This document shows positions 1 to 6,581 of a stretch of 16,757 bases of DNA, piece by piece; positions within the stretch are counted from its first letter, which is position 1; the number at the start of each line of letters is the position of its first letter. The stretch comes from Oscillospiraceae bacterium. Its GTDB lineage: Bacteria; Bacillota; Clostridia; Oscillospirales; Oscillospiraceae. Under the pieces are notes generated by a model. The model searched no databases, was not told where the DNA came from, and was given only the letters and a program-made list of their open reading frames with translations. The stretch lies in NCBI GenBank assembly GCA_902802215.1, contig CADCLH010000025.1, forward strand, positions 1 to 16,757, given 5' to 3'. A program made the position numbers and the translations under genes.

Positions 1-490
1 CATGGCCACTCCGCGCGCTGCGGCGCGCTCCGGGCCGTGCCGCCGCCCGCGCCCTCGGGCATGCGGCAGCCCCCCACGGGGCAGCCTGCGGGCTGCCGTC
101 GCGCGGGCCTCGGGGCAAGCGGTCATTCTGGTCCTCGGCCCGCGCTCCGGCTGCGCTTGTCGGCTCGCCCCTCCGTCTCCGGCAAGGCCAAGGCGAGCGC
201 CGCGCGGGCGCGGCGGCCTTGCCTCCGCTCCGGGGCTCCCCTTCGCGCTTGCCCCGTGGGTCCCCCCTGCCGCCTGCGGTCTCGCCTCGGCCTTGCGGCC
301 TCGGCGGGCCCTCGGGCGCTCCGCTTGCGTGGGGCGGCTGGGGCGCGGCCCTCTGGCGGGCCGCGCCTGTTTTGGCAGCCGCCGCCCCACGCGCTGGGGA
401 GAGGGCGCGGCGCAAGCGCCGCGCTTGCACGGCTCGCGCTATGCGCGGTTGGCCGTGCTTGTGGTGTTCAAGGCTGGCTCCGTTGGCTCC
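1..490. other. GC-rich, hairpin-dense stretch without a supported gene
   Basis: This stretch is extremely GC-rich: only 19 of the first 120 bases are A or T. It is filled with short perfect inverted repeats. Examples are GCGCGC around TGCG at 13-28, GGCAGCC around TGCG at 80-97, GGCC around TTGC at 289-300, and GCAAGC/GCTTGC at 412-428. An 8-bp direct repeat GCCTCGGC lies at 284-291 and 298-305. Long open frames exist in several phases, but they encode low-complexity Arg/Ala/Pro/Gly text with no domain and no good ribosome site, as expected when stop codons are rare. I see no gene here. It could be a structured non-coding region or the edge of a mobile element; both readings are inference. 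Confidence 0.6.
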
Positions 491-557
491 TTTCGGGCCC
501 GAGCTCTCCCGACCGGAGAAAGGGAAAGCAAGCGGCCGGGAGAGCTCCGGCCCGGAA
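491..557 (+). repeat. 25-bp near-perfect hairpin with purine-rich loop
   Basis: Bases 491-515 and 533-557 form an inverted repeat matching at 22 of 25 positions, with one of the three mismatches a possible G-U pair. The core GAGCTCTCCCG (501-511) is mirrored at 537-547. The 17-base loop (516-532) is all purine except one C. The right arm ends on the first two A of the ribosome site AAAGGAG (556-562) of the small gene starting at 572. In RNA this would be a very stable leader hairpin; in single-stranded DNA it could be a recognition structure. It has no U-tract, so it is not a typical terminator. Confidence 0.7.
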
Positions 558-571
558 AGGAGAACGAACCT

Positions 572-775
572 ATGCCACTCTTGATCGAACACCACAAGCA
601 TCGGAAATACCTGCTCAGCTACGAGCAAGGCCGGGTTGCGCTCTTTGCTCTGGCGCACTTCGTCGGCGCGTCTGCGTGGTCTCAGGACCCGCAGATAGTC
701 GGGCTGCGCAAGGACGCCGCCGCGCTGCTCGATGCGCTCAGGGCTTACAACTGGTCGACGGGCTGGCCGCCTTGA
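572..775 (+). CDS. Small orphan protein, 67 aa, function unknown
   Basis: I do not recognise this gene. The ATG at 572 is preceded by AAAGGAG at 556-562, nine bases upstream, a strong ribosome site that fixes the start. The 67-residue product changes abruptly from the Arg/Pro/Ala text read upstream in the same frame to ordinary protein composition. It has a basic, His-rich N-terminus (residues 6-12), a hydrophobic segment around 22-34, a probable helix at 43-59, and an aromatic C-terminus (NWSTGW) ending in two prolines. No signal peptide or cysteine pair is visible. It lies directly behind the large hairpin and about 220 bases before the tyrosine recombinase, in the same direction, which suggests an accessory element. 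It could still be a chance frame, though the ribosome site and composition argue against that. Confidence 0.55.
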   Translation: MPLLIEHHKHRKYLLSYEQGRVALFALAHFVGASAWSQDPQIVGLRKDAAALLDALRAYNWSTGWPP

Positions 776-780
776 AGTCG

Positions 781-807
781 CGGCAGCCTCGGCAGCATCG
801 GCACCGG
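781..807 (+). repeat. Three 9-bp tandem units
   Basis: Three consecutive 9-base units begin with CGGCA (CGGCAGCCT, CGGCAGCAT, CGGCACCGG). They lie just after the stop of the small gene. A short GGGGG/CCCCC hairpin follows at 810-823. No function is evident. Confidence 0.4.
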
Positions 808-906
808 ATGGGGGCCCTCCCCCTCCGTGCCATGCTGCGCGCGTACTTTCGGCCACGGAAGCAGAGCCCGAAAAGGCCGAAAAAGTGCGCATATCCCACA
901 CATTCC

Positions 907-918
907 CCACAATTGTGG
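907..918. promoter_or_regulatory. Perfect palindrome CCACAATTGTGG upstream of the recombinase gene
   Basis: A perfect 12-bp palindrome lies about 80 bases before the start of the tyrosine recombinase gene. It sits within a looser dyad formed by ATATCCCACA (891-900) and TGTGGATAT (914-922). Another 8-bp inverted repeat, TTTCGGCC/GGCCGAAA, lies just upstream at 847-882. The position suggests a protein-binding operator. TGTGGATAT is one base from a DnaA box, but a single such box is not an origin. Confidence 0.4.
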
Positions 919-936
919 ATATCTTTCACCTCCGTT

Positions 937-962
937 TCTCGCTTAGTATAAATTAAACGAGA
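937..962. promoter_or_regulatory. Dyad over the probable promoter of the recombinase gene
   Basis: TCTCGCTTA (937-945) and TAAACGAGA (954-962) are inverted repeats matching at 8 of 9 positions around an 8-bp AT-rich centre. The centre overlaps a -10-like TATAAA at 947-952; no good -35 box is visible. Two arms of 9-10 bp around a 6-8 bp centre match the general geometry of tyrosine-recombinase core sites. The same layout would suit a repressor operator. It is not a recognisable copy of the Firmicute dif consensus. Confidence 0.4.
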
Positions 963-997
963 TTCGCAGGCTGTTTTTCATAGGGAGTGAGCCTGTA

Positions 998-1999
998 ATG
1001 AATCTGGATGCCATCAACGACGTCCCCGATATCGTCATGGAGTTTCTTGAATATCATTCCACCGTACGCGGTCATTCCGATCTGACGGTCTCAGGATACT
1101 ATCACGATCTGAAAATCCTGTTTCGTTATCTGAAACGCCGCCGTCATCTTGTGCCGCGCGATGTTCCGTTCAATGAGATCGACATCACCGATATCGGCCT
1201 GGATTTCATCAAGAGCATCCGGATCGAAGAACTGTATCGCTATCAGTCTTTTTCGCCGGAGCTTGAAACCCGCGGTCTCTCCGCCGCCAGCCGCTGCCGC
1301 CGTACCTCCTCGGTCAAATCCTTCTTCAATTACCTGACGCTCAAGCGCCATCTGCTGGACTACAATGTTTGTCAAGAACTTGACATGCCCAAGCGTCAGG
1401 CGTCGCTGCCGCGGTATCTGGAAGAATCGGAGTGCGAGCGTCTTCTGGCGGCCTGTGACGGGCCCTATGCGTATCGGGACTATGCGATCCTGATGTTGTT
1501 TCTCTCCTGCGGTCTGCGGGTATCGGAGCTGGTTTCCCTCAACACCACAGACGTGTATGAGGATCATGTCCGCGTCCTCGGCAAGGGAAACAAAGAACGG
1601 ATCGTGTTCTTTGCCGAGGGCTGCCGCGAAGCGATCGACGACTATTTGGATGTAAGAAATGCTGAAAAAGTGAAAGAATCTGACAAAAATGCACTTTTTA
1701 TCAGCAGAAAGAATTGCAGGATCACGACTCGCGGGGTCCAGAACATGCTGGAAAGCAAGCTGCTGGCCGCCGGTCTGGACGCAAGCCGCTACTCCCCCCA
1801 CAAGCTGCGGCACACGGCGGCGACCCTGATGCTCAAAAACGGCGTCGATACCCGCGCCCTGCAAGAGGTCCTGGGCCACAGCAATCTCAATACGACCCAG
1901 ATCTATACCCACCTGGACAACGCCGCTCTGCACGAGGCGGCCATGGCAAATCCGATCGGCCGGAAAACACGGGCGGAGCATGATAATTCAGATGGATAA
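998..1999 (+). CDS. Tyrosine recombinase, XerC-like
   Basis: This 333-residue protein is a site-specific DNA strand-exchange enzyme of the tyrosine recombinase/integrase family. The N-terminal SAM-like core-binding domain covers roughly residues 10-120 and the catalytic domain roughly 137-315. The full active-site set is visible: Arg174 (CGLRVSEL), Lys197 (GKGNKER), His268 and Arg271 (HKLRH), His294 (LGHSN) and the nucleophile Tyr303. Its length and the C-terminal YTHLDN region resemble the chromosomal Xer-type recombinases of Clostridia more than large phage integrases. The ATG at 998 follows GGGAG at 982-986. The gene has its own strand, its own dyad-rich leader and a strong terminator. It may resolve chromosome dimers together with the XerD encoded at 10915, or it may be the recombinase of an accessory element to its left. 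The sequence does not decide between these. Confidence 0.85.
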   Translation: MNLDAINDVPDIVMEFLEYHSTVRGHSDLTVSGYYHDLKILFRYLKRRRHLVPRDVPFNEIDITDIGLDFIKSIRIEELYRYQSFSPELETRGLSAASRCRRTSSVKSFFNYLTLKRHLLDYNVCQELDMPKRQASLPRYLEESECERLLAACDGPYAYRDYAILMLFLSCGLRVSELVSLNTTDVYEDHVRVLGKGNKERIVFFAEGCREAIDDYLDVRNAEKVKESDKNALFISRKNCRITTRGVQNMLESKLLAAGLDASRYSPHKLRHTAATLMLKNGVDTRALQEVLGHSNLNTTQIYTHLDNAALHEAAMANPIGRKTRAEHDNSDG

Positions 2000-2008
2000 A
2001 ATCAGCAA

Positions 2009-2044
2009 AAAATCGTCGGAAATGATAACATTTCCGACGATTTT
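2009..2044. terminator. Bidirectional terminator between recombinase gene and radA
   Basis: A perfect 16-bp stem (2009-2024 with 2029-2044) encloses the four-base loop ATAA. A T-run follows on the plus side and a longer one (six T) on the minus side. It sits between the convergent stops of the recombinase gene and radA, so it can end both transcripts. Confidence 0.9.
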
Positions 2045-2062
2045 CGTACTATTTCGGCATTT

Positions 2063-3430
2063 TTAATCCCGTGCCAGGACGGCCGCGATCGCCTCGCCGA
2101 CGCTGCGGACCGGGATCAGCGTGAGACCGTCAAAGCGCTTTGCCTCCTCGCGCCCGTGCGCAGGCACCACACAGCGGCGAAAGCCCAGACGCGCGATCTC
2201 GGAAAGGCGCTGATTGAGCGCACTGACGCTCCGGATCTCGCCGGAGAGGCCGATCTCTCCGATTGCGGCGAGATCGGCTCCGAGCGGACGATCCAGATAA
2301 CTCGAGGCGATGGAGAGCGCCGTGGCCAGATCCGCCGCAGGCTCTTCCAGCGTGAGTCCACCGATGACGTTGATATAGGAGTCGCAGCCGGAAACCGACA
2401 GCCCTCCGCGCTTTTCCAGCACAGCCAGCAGCATGGCGGCGCGGTTGTAGTCCACGCCGTTGCTTCGCCTTGCCGCATTATAGGCCGAGGGCGTCACAAG
2501 CGCCTGCACTTCGGCGAGGATCGGGCGCGTACCCTCGATCACGCAGGCCACGCAGGTGCCGGGACAGTTCTCCGGTCTGCCGCTCAGCAGCATTTCCGAG
2601 GGATTCTCCACGCAGCGCAGGCCGTGGTCGGCCATCTCAAAAACGCCGATCTCGTTCGTGGAGCCAAAGCGGTTTTTGGCCGCCCGCAGAATGCGGAAGC
2701 TCGTGCTGCGCTCGCCCTCAAAATAGAGCACGCAGTCCACCATGTGCTCCAGGACCTTCGGTCCGGCGATGCTGCCTTCCTTGTTGATGTGACCGACAAC
2801 AAATACGGTCAGGCCCTTTTCCTTGGTCAGCCGCATGATGCGCATGGTGCATTCGCGGACCTGCGTGATGCTGCCGGGCGCGGAGGCCACGCCGCTGTCG
2901 CTCATGGTCTGAATCGAGTCGACGATCACGATATCCGGTTTCAGGGAATCAATTGAGGCAAGAATGCTGTCCAGATCCGTCTCCGCCAGGACAAAGATCT
3001 CTCCGCCGGTGACGCCGAGACGGTTGGCGCGCAGTTTGAGCTGGCGCTTGCTCTCCTCGCCGGTGACATAGAGAACACGTTTTCCGTTTCCGGCGCTGGC
3101 ACACATTTGCAGCAGCAGCGTCGACTTGCCGATCCCCGGCGCGCCGCCGACCAGCACCAGCGAGCCCACAACTGCGCCGCCGCCGAGGACACGGTCAAAC
3201 TCCGAAATGCCGGTGGAAAAACGGATCTCCTCCGTGAGCTCCAGTTCCTCCAGACGTTTCGGCGCGGAAGCGGCACGGATACGGGCGCCGGTCTTTCCGG
3301 AGCCTTCCCGGTCCAGCCTGACCTCGGACAAGGTGTTCCAGGCGCCGCAGGAGGGGCACTTCCCTGCCCAGTTTGCCGTCTCATAGCCGCAATCCGTGCA
3401 GCAATAAATCGTTTTCTGTCTGTTTGCCAT
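2063..3430 (-). CDS. radA: DNA repair protein RadA
   Basis: RadA is a RecA-related DnaB-type ATPase that drives branch migration during recombinational repair. The 455 residues show the complete family layout. An N-terminal C4 zinc finger uses Cys11/Cys14 and Cys25/Cys28. Walker A is GGAPGIGKST (residues 95-104) and Walker B is near 166-172 (DIVIVDS). The RadA signature KNRFG is at 252-256, and a C-terminal Lon-protease-like domain lies at about 290-450. The length is normal. The ATG is preceded by a GGAGAG ribosome site. cwlD ends 33 bases upstream in the same direction with no hairpin between, so the two are probably co-transcribed, and the shared terminator at 2009-2044 ends the unit. Confidence 0.97.
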   Translation of the reverse strand: MANRQKTIYCCTDCGYETANWAGKCPSCGAWNTLSEVRLDREGSGKTGARIRAASAPKRLEELELTEEIRFSTGISEFDRVLGGGAVVGSLVLVGGAPGIGKSTLLLQMCASAGNGKRVLYVTGEESKRQLKLRANRLGVTGGEIFVLAETDLDSILASIDSLKPDIVIVDSIQTMSDSGVASAPGSITQVRECTMRIMRLTKEKGLTVFVVGHINKEGSIAGPKVLEHMVDCVLYFEGERSTSFRILRAAKNRFGSTNEIGVFEMADHGLRCVENPSEMLLSGRPENCPGTCVACVIEGTRPILAEVQALVTPSAYNAARRSNGVDYNRAAMLLAVLEKRGGLSVSGCDSYINVIGGLTLEEPAADLATALSIASSYLDRPLGADLAAIGEIGLSGEIRSVSALNQRLSEIARLGFRRCVVPAHGREEAKRFDGLTLIPVRSVGEAIAAVLARD

Positions 3431-3463
3431 GGTGTTTCTCTCCGTTATTACGATCTGTATATG

Positions 3464-4177
3464 CTATATACGTTCCGTATTTGACCGAAATTGCAGGAAT
3501 GAGCCCATCAAAACGGCGGCAAGCCCGGTCTGAAAAGACGAATCCTTCAGACGCTCCAAATCGATCATATTGGACAGGAAGCCGCATTCGACCAGAATTG
3601 CCGGACAGTTGACATGGGAGAGCACATAGAGTCGCCTTGTCGCCGGCTCCGCCACCCTGCGGCAGTCCGGATAGAGGCTGCGCAGCAGGTTTGCGTGCGT
3701 CAGCGCGCCGAGGTCCCTGCTCCCCTCCGCCGCCGCGTAGATCACCTGCGGGCCGCTCGGCTGACCGGTCGGATAGGTGTTTTGATGGATGCTGATATAG
3801 ACCGGGTTTCTGGCGCTGTTGGTCAGCTCGGTCCGGCATTCGAGATCCCGGTGCTCGCTGTACGCTTCGGTATCGGACTTGGTGCTGTCGTCCTGCCGGA
3901 TCATCAGATTATCCTGTCCGTACAACTCCGCGAGCGCGCGGAGCTTGAGCGCGATGGCGAGATTCAGATCGCTCTCGCGCGTGCCGTCCAGACCGAGCGC
4001 CCCGCAGTCGATCCCGCCGTGACCGGCGTCGATGACCAGCGTGGAGCTGTCCTTCACCGCTGCGGACGTCTCCTTCTTCTCGCTGTTTTTCAGAAGAAAA
4101 GCCGTGACAAAGGTCAGCAGAAAAATGACCAGCAGCAGCGAGCGCTTCTGTAAGTCGTGCCTGTATTCAGTACGCAC
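3464..4177 (-). CDS. cwlD: N-acetylmuramoyl-L-alanine amidase, CwlD-like
   Basis: This is a zinc amidase of the Amidase_3 family, which cleaves the bond between N-acetylmuramic acid and the stem peptide. CwlD members help form muramic-delta-lactam in spore cortex. A single hydrophobic segment at residues 13-29 would anchor or export it. Zinc and catalytic residues are visible: His53 (DAGHGG), Glu68, His131 (SIHQN) and Glu197 (LVECGF). I chose the GTG at 4177. GGGAGGG precedes it by about five bases, it gives 237 residues (the same as Bacillus subtilis CwlD), and the upstream in-frame ATG at 4240 lies inside the -35 box of the promoter at 4212-4240. It lies between spoIVA and radA, which fits a sporulation role. 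Other Amidase_3 roles such as daughter-cell separation are possible but less likely. Confidence 0.88.
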   Translation of the reverse strand: MRTEYRHDLQKRSLLLVIFLLTFVTAFLLKNSEKKETSAAVKDSSTLVIDAGHGGIDCGALGLDGTRESDLNLAIALKLRALAELYGQDNLMIRQDDSTKSDTEAYSEHRDLECRTELTNSARNPVYISIHQNTYPTGQPSGPQVIYAAAEGSRDLGALTHANLLRSLYPDCRRVAEPATRRLYVLSHVNCPAILVECGFLSNMIDLERLKDSSFQTGLAAVLMGSFLQFRSNTERI

Positions 4178-4198
4178 GGGTCCCTCCCAAGGCGGCGT

Positions 4199-4232
4199 CG
4201 GGACCGCTTTGATTATAGCCGCTGCGGTCCCG
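4199..4232. promoter_or_regulatory. Perfect inverted repeat around the cwlD -10 box (operator candidate)
   Basis: CGGGACCGC (4199-4207) and GCGGTCCCG (4224-4232) are perfect 9-bp inverted repeats separated by 16 bp that contain the TATAAT -10 box. Transcription should begin near 4205, inside one arm. The dyad would therefore act in DNA, not as an RNA hairpin. A dimeric repressor site is the simplest reading (inference). Confidence 0.5.
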
Positions 4233-4240
4233 CAAGTCAA
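4212..4240 (-). promoter_or_regulatory. Sigma-A-type promoter of cwlD-radA
   Basis: On the minus strand TTGACT (4240-4235) and TATAAT (4217-4212) are separated by 17 bp, close to the vegetative consensus. The predicted start is near 4205, leaving a leader of about 28 bases before the GTG at 4177. It begins only 21 bases beyond the spoIVA stop, so cwlD need not depend on spoIVA transcription. Confidence 0.75.
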
Positions 4241-4261
4241 ATCCTATCACAGCGGACTGTG

Positions 4262-5740
4262 TCAGAGCAGGATGCATATCAGGCCGCCGCTCCCCTCATT
4301 GATGATGCGCTCCAGTGTCTCGCGCAGCTTTTCCTTGACGTTTTCGGGCAGCGCTTCCAGTTTGGCGGACAGTCCCTCCTCCGCGATATCGTTGAGCGAC
4401 TTGCCGAAGATGTTCGACTCCCAGATGCGGTTGACGTCGCCCTCGAAGCCCTGAAGGAGAAAGTTGATGATCTCCTCCGAGGCGGTCTCGCCGCCGATCG
4501 CCGGGGTGACCTCCGTCTCGACCTGCGTCATCATCATGTGGATCGCCGGAGCGCTCGCCTTCAGCCGGACGCTGTACTTCCCGCCCTGCCTCACGATCTG
4601 CGGTTCTTCGAGCTGCATCTCCGCCGAATCCGGCACAACGACGCCGTAACCGGTGCTGCGTACCTGCTCCAGCGCGCTGCGGAGCCTGTCGTAATCCAGC
4701 TTGATGCTGCTCATCTCGCTGAGGGTGGCGATCAGGTCTCCGTCGCTGTGCACTTCGATCCCCGTCTGCTCGCTGATGGTCTGATAGTAGAGCCCGCGCG
4801 GCAGGCGGATACAGATCGCCGCGGCTCCGGCGCTCAGATCGTTTGTCTCCAGCGTGACCGCCTCGACGATATCGCTCTGCCCCAGCTTTTCCATGATCGT
4901 GCGGCAGTCCCGAATGCGGGCGGCTTCGGCGGAGGCGTCCCGGATCTCCTGAAAAAGCTGCCGGCGCAAAGCGTTTTCTTCGGGGAGCGCCTCCATCCAT
5001 TCGGGGAGGTACACGCCCACGGATACCAGCGGAAATTCCTCGAGGACGGAACGGACGATTTCTGCGATATCCGGTTCCGACATGGTCAGGCAGTTGACCG
5101 GCAGGCAGCGGACGCCGTAGCGCTCCGCGATCTCCGCGGCCAGCGCCTTCGCATCCGGCGTCTCCGGATCGGTACAGTTGAGCAGGACGACGAAGGGTTT
5201 CCCGATGCTCTGGAGCTCCTGGATGACACGCCGTTCCGGTTCTTCATAGCTCCTTCGCGGCAGCTCGCAGATCGAGCCGTCCGTCGTCACAACGATCCCG
5301 ACCGTGGAGTGTTCCGTAATGACCTTGTACGTCCCCTTTTCCGCCGCCTCGGTCAGCGTGACCTCATGGTCGAACCAGGGAGTCGTCACCATCCGTTCGC
5401 TGCCGTCCTCCTCCTGACCGGCCGCGCCCTCGACCATATAGCCGACGCAGTCCACCAGGCGGACGGAGAGCTCTGTCTGCTCGCCCAGCCGGATGCTCAC
5501 GGCGTTCTCCGGCACGAACTTCGGCTCGGCCGTCATGATGGTCCTGCCCGAACCGCTCTGGGGCAGCTCATCCCGCGCCCGCTCCCGCATGTAGGTGTTC
5601 TCGATATGCGGGATCACGAGGGTCTCCATAAAACGCTTGATAAAGCTCGATTTCCCTGTCCTGACAGGGCCTACGACGCCCAGCAGGAACGCGCCGTCCG
5701 TCCGCGCGGCAATATCGCTGTAGATAGATGATTCTGCCAT
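4262..5740 (-). CDS. spoIVA: Stage IV sporulation protein A (spore coat basement ATPase)
   Basis: SpoIVA hydrolyses ATP to polymerise on the outer forespore membrane, where it forms the base of the spore coat and is also needed for cortex assembly. The product is 492 residues, exactly the length of B. subtilis SpoIVA. Walker A is GPVRTGKSS at residues 24-32. The following segments RDELPQS, TAEPKFVPE and RLVDCVGY are hallmark stretches of the family, and the C-terminus (TLERIINEGSGGL) also matches it. The ATG at 5740 follows GGAGGC. The frame stays open another 38 codons upstream, but no homology extends there. The ribosome site lies inside a leader hairpin at 5747-5795. Mother-cell (sigma-E) control is usual for the family, and a CATACA element upstream fits that. 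Confidence 0.97.
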   Translation of the reverse strand: MAESSIYSDIAARTDGAFLLGVVGPVRTGKSSFIKRFMETLVIPHIENTYMRERARDELPQSGSGRTIMTAEPKFVPENAVSIRLGEQTELSVRLVDCVGYMVEGAAGQEEDGSERMVTTPWFDHEVTLTEAAEKGTYKVITEHSTVGIVVTTDGSICELPRRSYEEPERRVIQELQSIGKPFVVLLNCTDPETPDAKALAAEIAERYGVRCLPVNCLTMSEPDIAEIVRSVLEEFPLVSVGVYLPEWMEALPEENALRRQLFQEIRDASAEAARIRDCRTIMEKLGQSDIVEAVTLETNDLSAGAAAICIRLPRGLYYQTISEQTGIEVHSDGDLIATLSEMSSIKLDYDRLRSALEQVRSTGYGVVVPDSAEMQLEEPQIVRQGGKYSVRLKASAPAIHMMMTQVETEVTPAIGGETASEEIINFLLQGFEGDVNRIWESNIFGKSLNDIAEEGLSAKLEALPENVKEKLRETLERIINEGSGGLICILL

Positions 5741-5746
5741 AAAAAC

Positions 5747-5795
5747 GCCTCCGCTCTCATGTTCTCGCTTGTTCGAGTCTATGAGCTGCGGAGGC
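5747..5795 (-). promoter_or_regulatory. Leader hairpin enclosing the spoIVA ribosome site
   Basis: GCCTCCGC-CTCAT (5747-5760) pairs with ATGAG-GCGGAGGC (5781-5795), a stem of about 13 bp with a small bulge. A nested CTCG/CGAG hairpin (5764-5777) lies in its loop. In the minus-strand RNA the 3' arm contains GGAGGC, the spoIVA ribosome site, and is followed by five U and the ATG. It could limit translation, protect the 5' end, or act as a weak terminator. Confidence 0.5.
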
Positions 5796-5797
5796 GG

Positions 5798-5803
5798 TGT
5801 ATG
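5798..5803 (-). promoter_or_regulatory. Possible sigma-E -10 element for spoIVA
   Basis: The minus strand reads CATACA, the core of the sigma-E -10 consensus. It is placed so that transcription would start near 5791, at the base of the leader hairpin. The -35 region upstream (TTTTCTG) is a weak match, so this rests mainly on the -10 core and on spoIVA being a known sigma-E gene elsewhere. Confidence 0.3.
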
Positions 5804-5813
5804 ACAAGTCCGG

Positions 5814-6581
5814 TCACAGAAAACAGACGGTCTGATGCAGGCTTTTGCTGACAAGGAACCGAACGTCCGGAAAGCGCCGCGCCAGCTTATCCCGCAGCGC
5901 CGGGATCACCGGGGTCTCGGTGCAGAAATGATCCCCGTCGATCAGATTGACGCCGAGCTCCTGCGCGCGCAGGAACTCGTGATACTTGATATCGGCCGTG
6001 ACATAGGTGTCACAGCCCAAGGCATACGCGGCGTCCACACAGTCGCCGCCCGAGCCGCCCATGACCGCAAGGCGGTGCACGGGTCTGCCGGCGTCATAAT
6101 AGCGCAGCCCGTTTGAGGTGAGCCGCTCCTTGCACAGCGGGAGAAACGCCGCCATATCCATGGGCTTTTCCAGCGTACCGATCCTTCCGCAGCCGTCCGA
6201 ATCCAGTCCCCGCTCCGGCTCCGCGCCGAGAAGGCGGATCAGCACATCGTTGACGCCGCCCTCCGCGATATCAAGATTCGTATGCATGGAGATGACGGCC
6301 ATGCGGTTTTCGATGATCCGGAGCAGGCGTTCCGTCCCCGGGTCCGCGTCGGAGATACGCTTCGGCGCGTTGAAGATCAGCGGATGGTGAGAGACGATGA
6401 GCTGCGCGCCGAGCGAGATCGCCTCCTCGACCACCTCGTTTGTCACGTCCAGCGCGAGAAGCGCAAGCCGGACCGCTTCCTTTCCCCGGCCGACCTGAAA
6501 ACCGGAGTTGTCAAACTCCATCTGCAACGACAGCGGCGCGAGCTCGCAGAGATAGTCATATACTTCATTGATGCTGGTCAT
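5814..6581 (-). CDS. Nif3/DUF34-family dinuclear metal protein
   Basis: This is a member of the widespread Nif3-like (YqfO/YbgI) family, which binds two metal ions at a conserved site. Its biochemical role is unsettled; a GTP-cyclohydrolase-like or metal-related function has been proposed. The 255 residues show the metal ligands in order: His65 and His66 (VSHHPLIF), Asp104 (TNLDIAEGG), then His218 and Glu222 (GDHFCTE). It is the short form, lacking the PII-like insertion that makes B. subtilis YqfO longer. Its ATG overlaps the trmK stop as ATGA (6578-6581), so the two are translationally coupled, matching the conserved trmK-nif3 pair of Firmicutes. It ends 73 bases before spoIVA. Confidence 0.92.
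   Translation of the reverse strand: MTSINEVYDYLCELAPLSLQMEFDNSGFQVGRGKEAVRLALLALDVTNEVVEEAISLGAQLIVSHHPLIFNAPKRISDADPGTERLLRIIENRMAVISMHTNLDIAEGGVNDVLIRLLGAEPERGLDSDGCGRIGTLEKPMDMAAFLPLCKERLTSNGLRYYDAGRPVHRLAVMGGSGGDCVDAAYALGCDTYVTADIKYHEFLRAQELGVNLIDGDHFCTETPVIPALRDKLARRFPDVRFLVSKSLHQTVCFL

Noticed and set aside
2..571. In-frame upstream extension of the small gene at 572
   Set aside because: Composition changes abruptly at 572, and the only good ribosome site is directly before that ATG.
891..922. Replication origin suggested by a DnaA-box-like TGTGGATAT
   Set aside because: There is only one near-match, with no box cluster and no initiator gene nearby. The motif is better explained as part of a dyad.
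37..951. Long plus-strand open frame of about 304 codons across the left edge
   Set aside because: The product is Arg/Ala/Pro-rich with no domain, lacks a ribosome site, and runs through hairpins and the dyad-rich leader. It is a by-product of high GC.
937..962. A dif site
   Set aside because: Arm spacing is similar to dif, but the bases do not match the Firmicute dif consensus. Kept only as a dyad.
4178..4240. N-terminal extension of CwlD to the ATG at 4240
   Set aside because: This ATG lies within the -35 box of the promoter, upstream of the expected transcript start. The GTG at 4177 has a strong ribosome site and gives the family length.
4157..5731. 524-codon plus-strand open frame opposite spoIVA
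   Set aside because: It is the antisense of a certain spoIVA gene and its product has no recognisable domain.
5741..5854. N-terminal extension of SpoIVA
   Set aside because: It covers the leader hairpin and has no family similarity; the ATG at 5740 gives exactly 492 residues.
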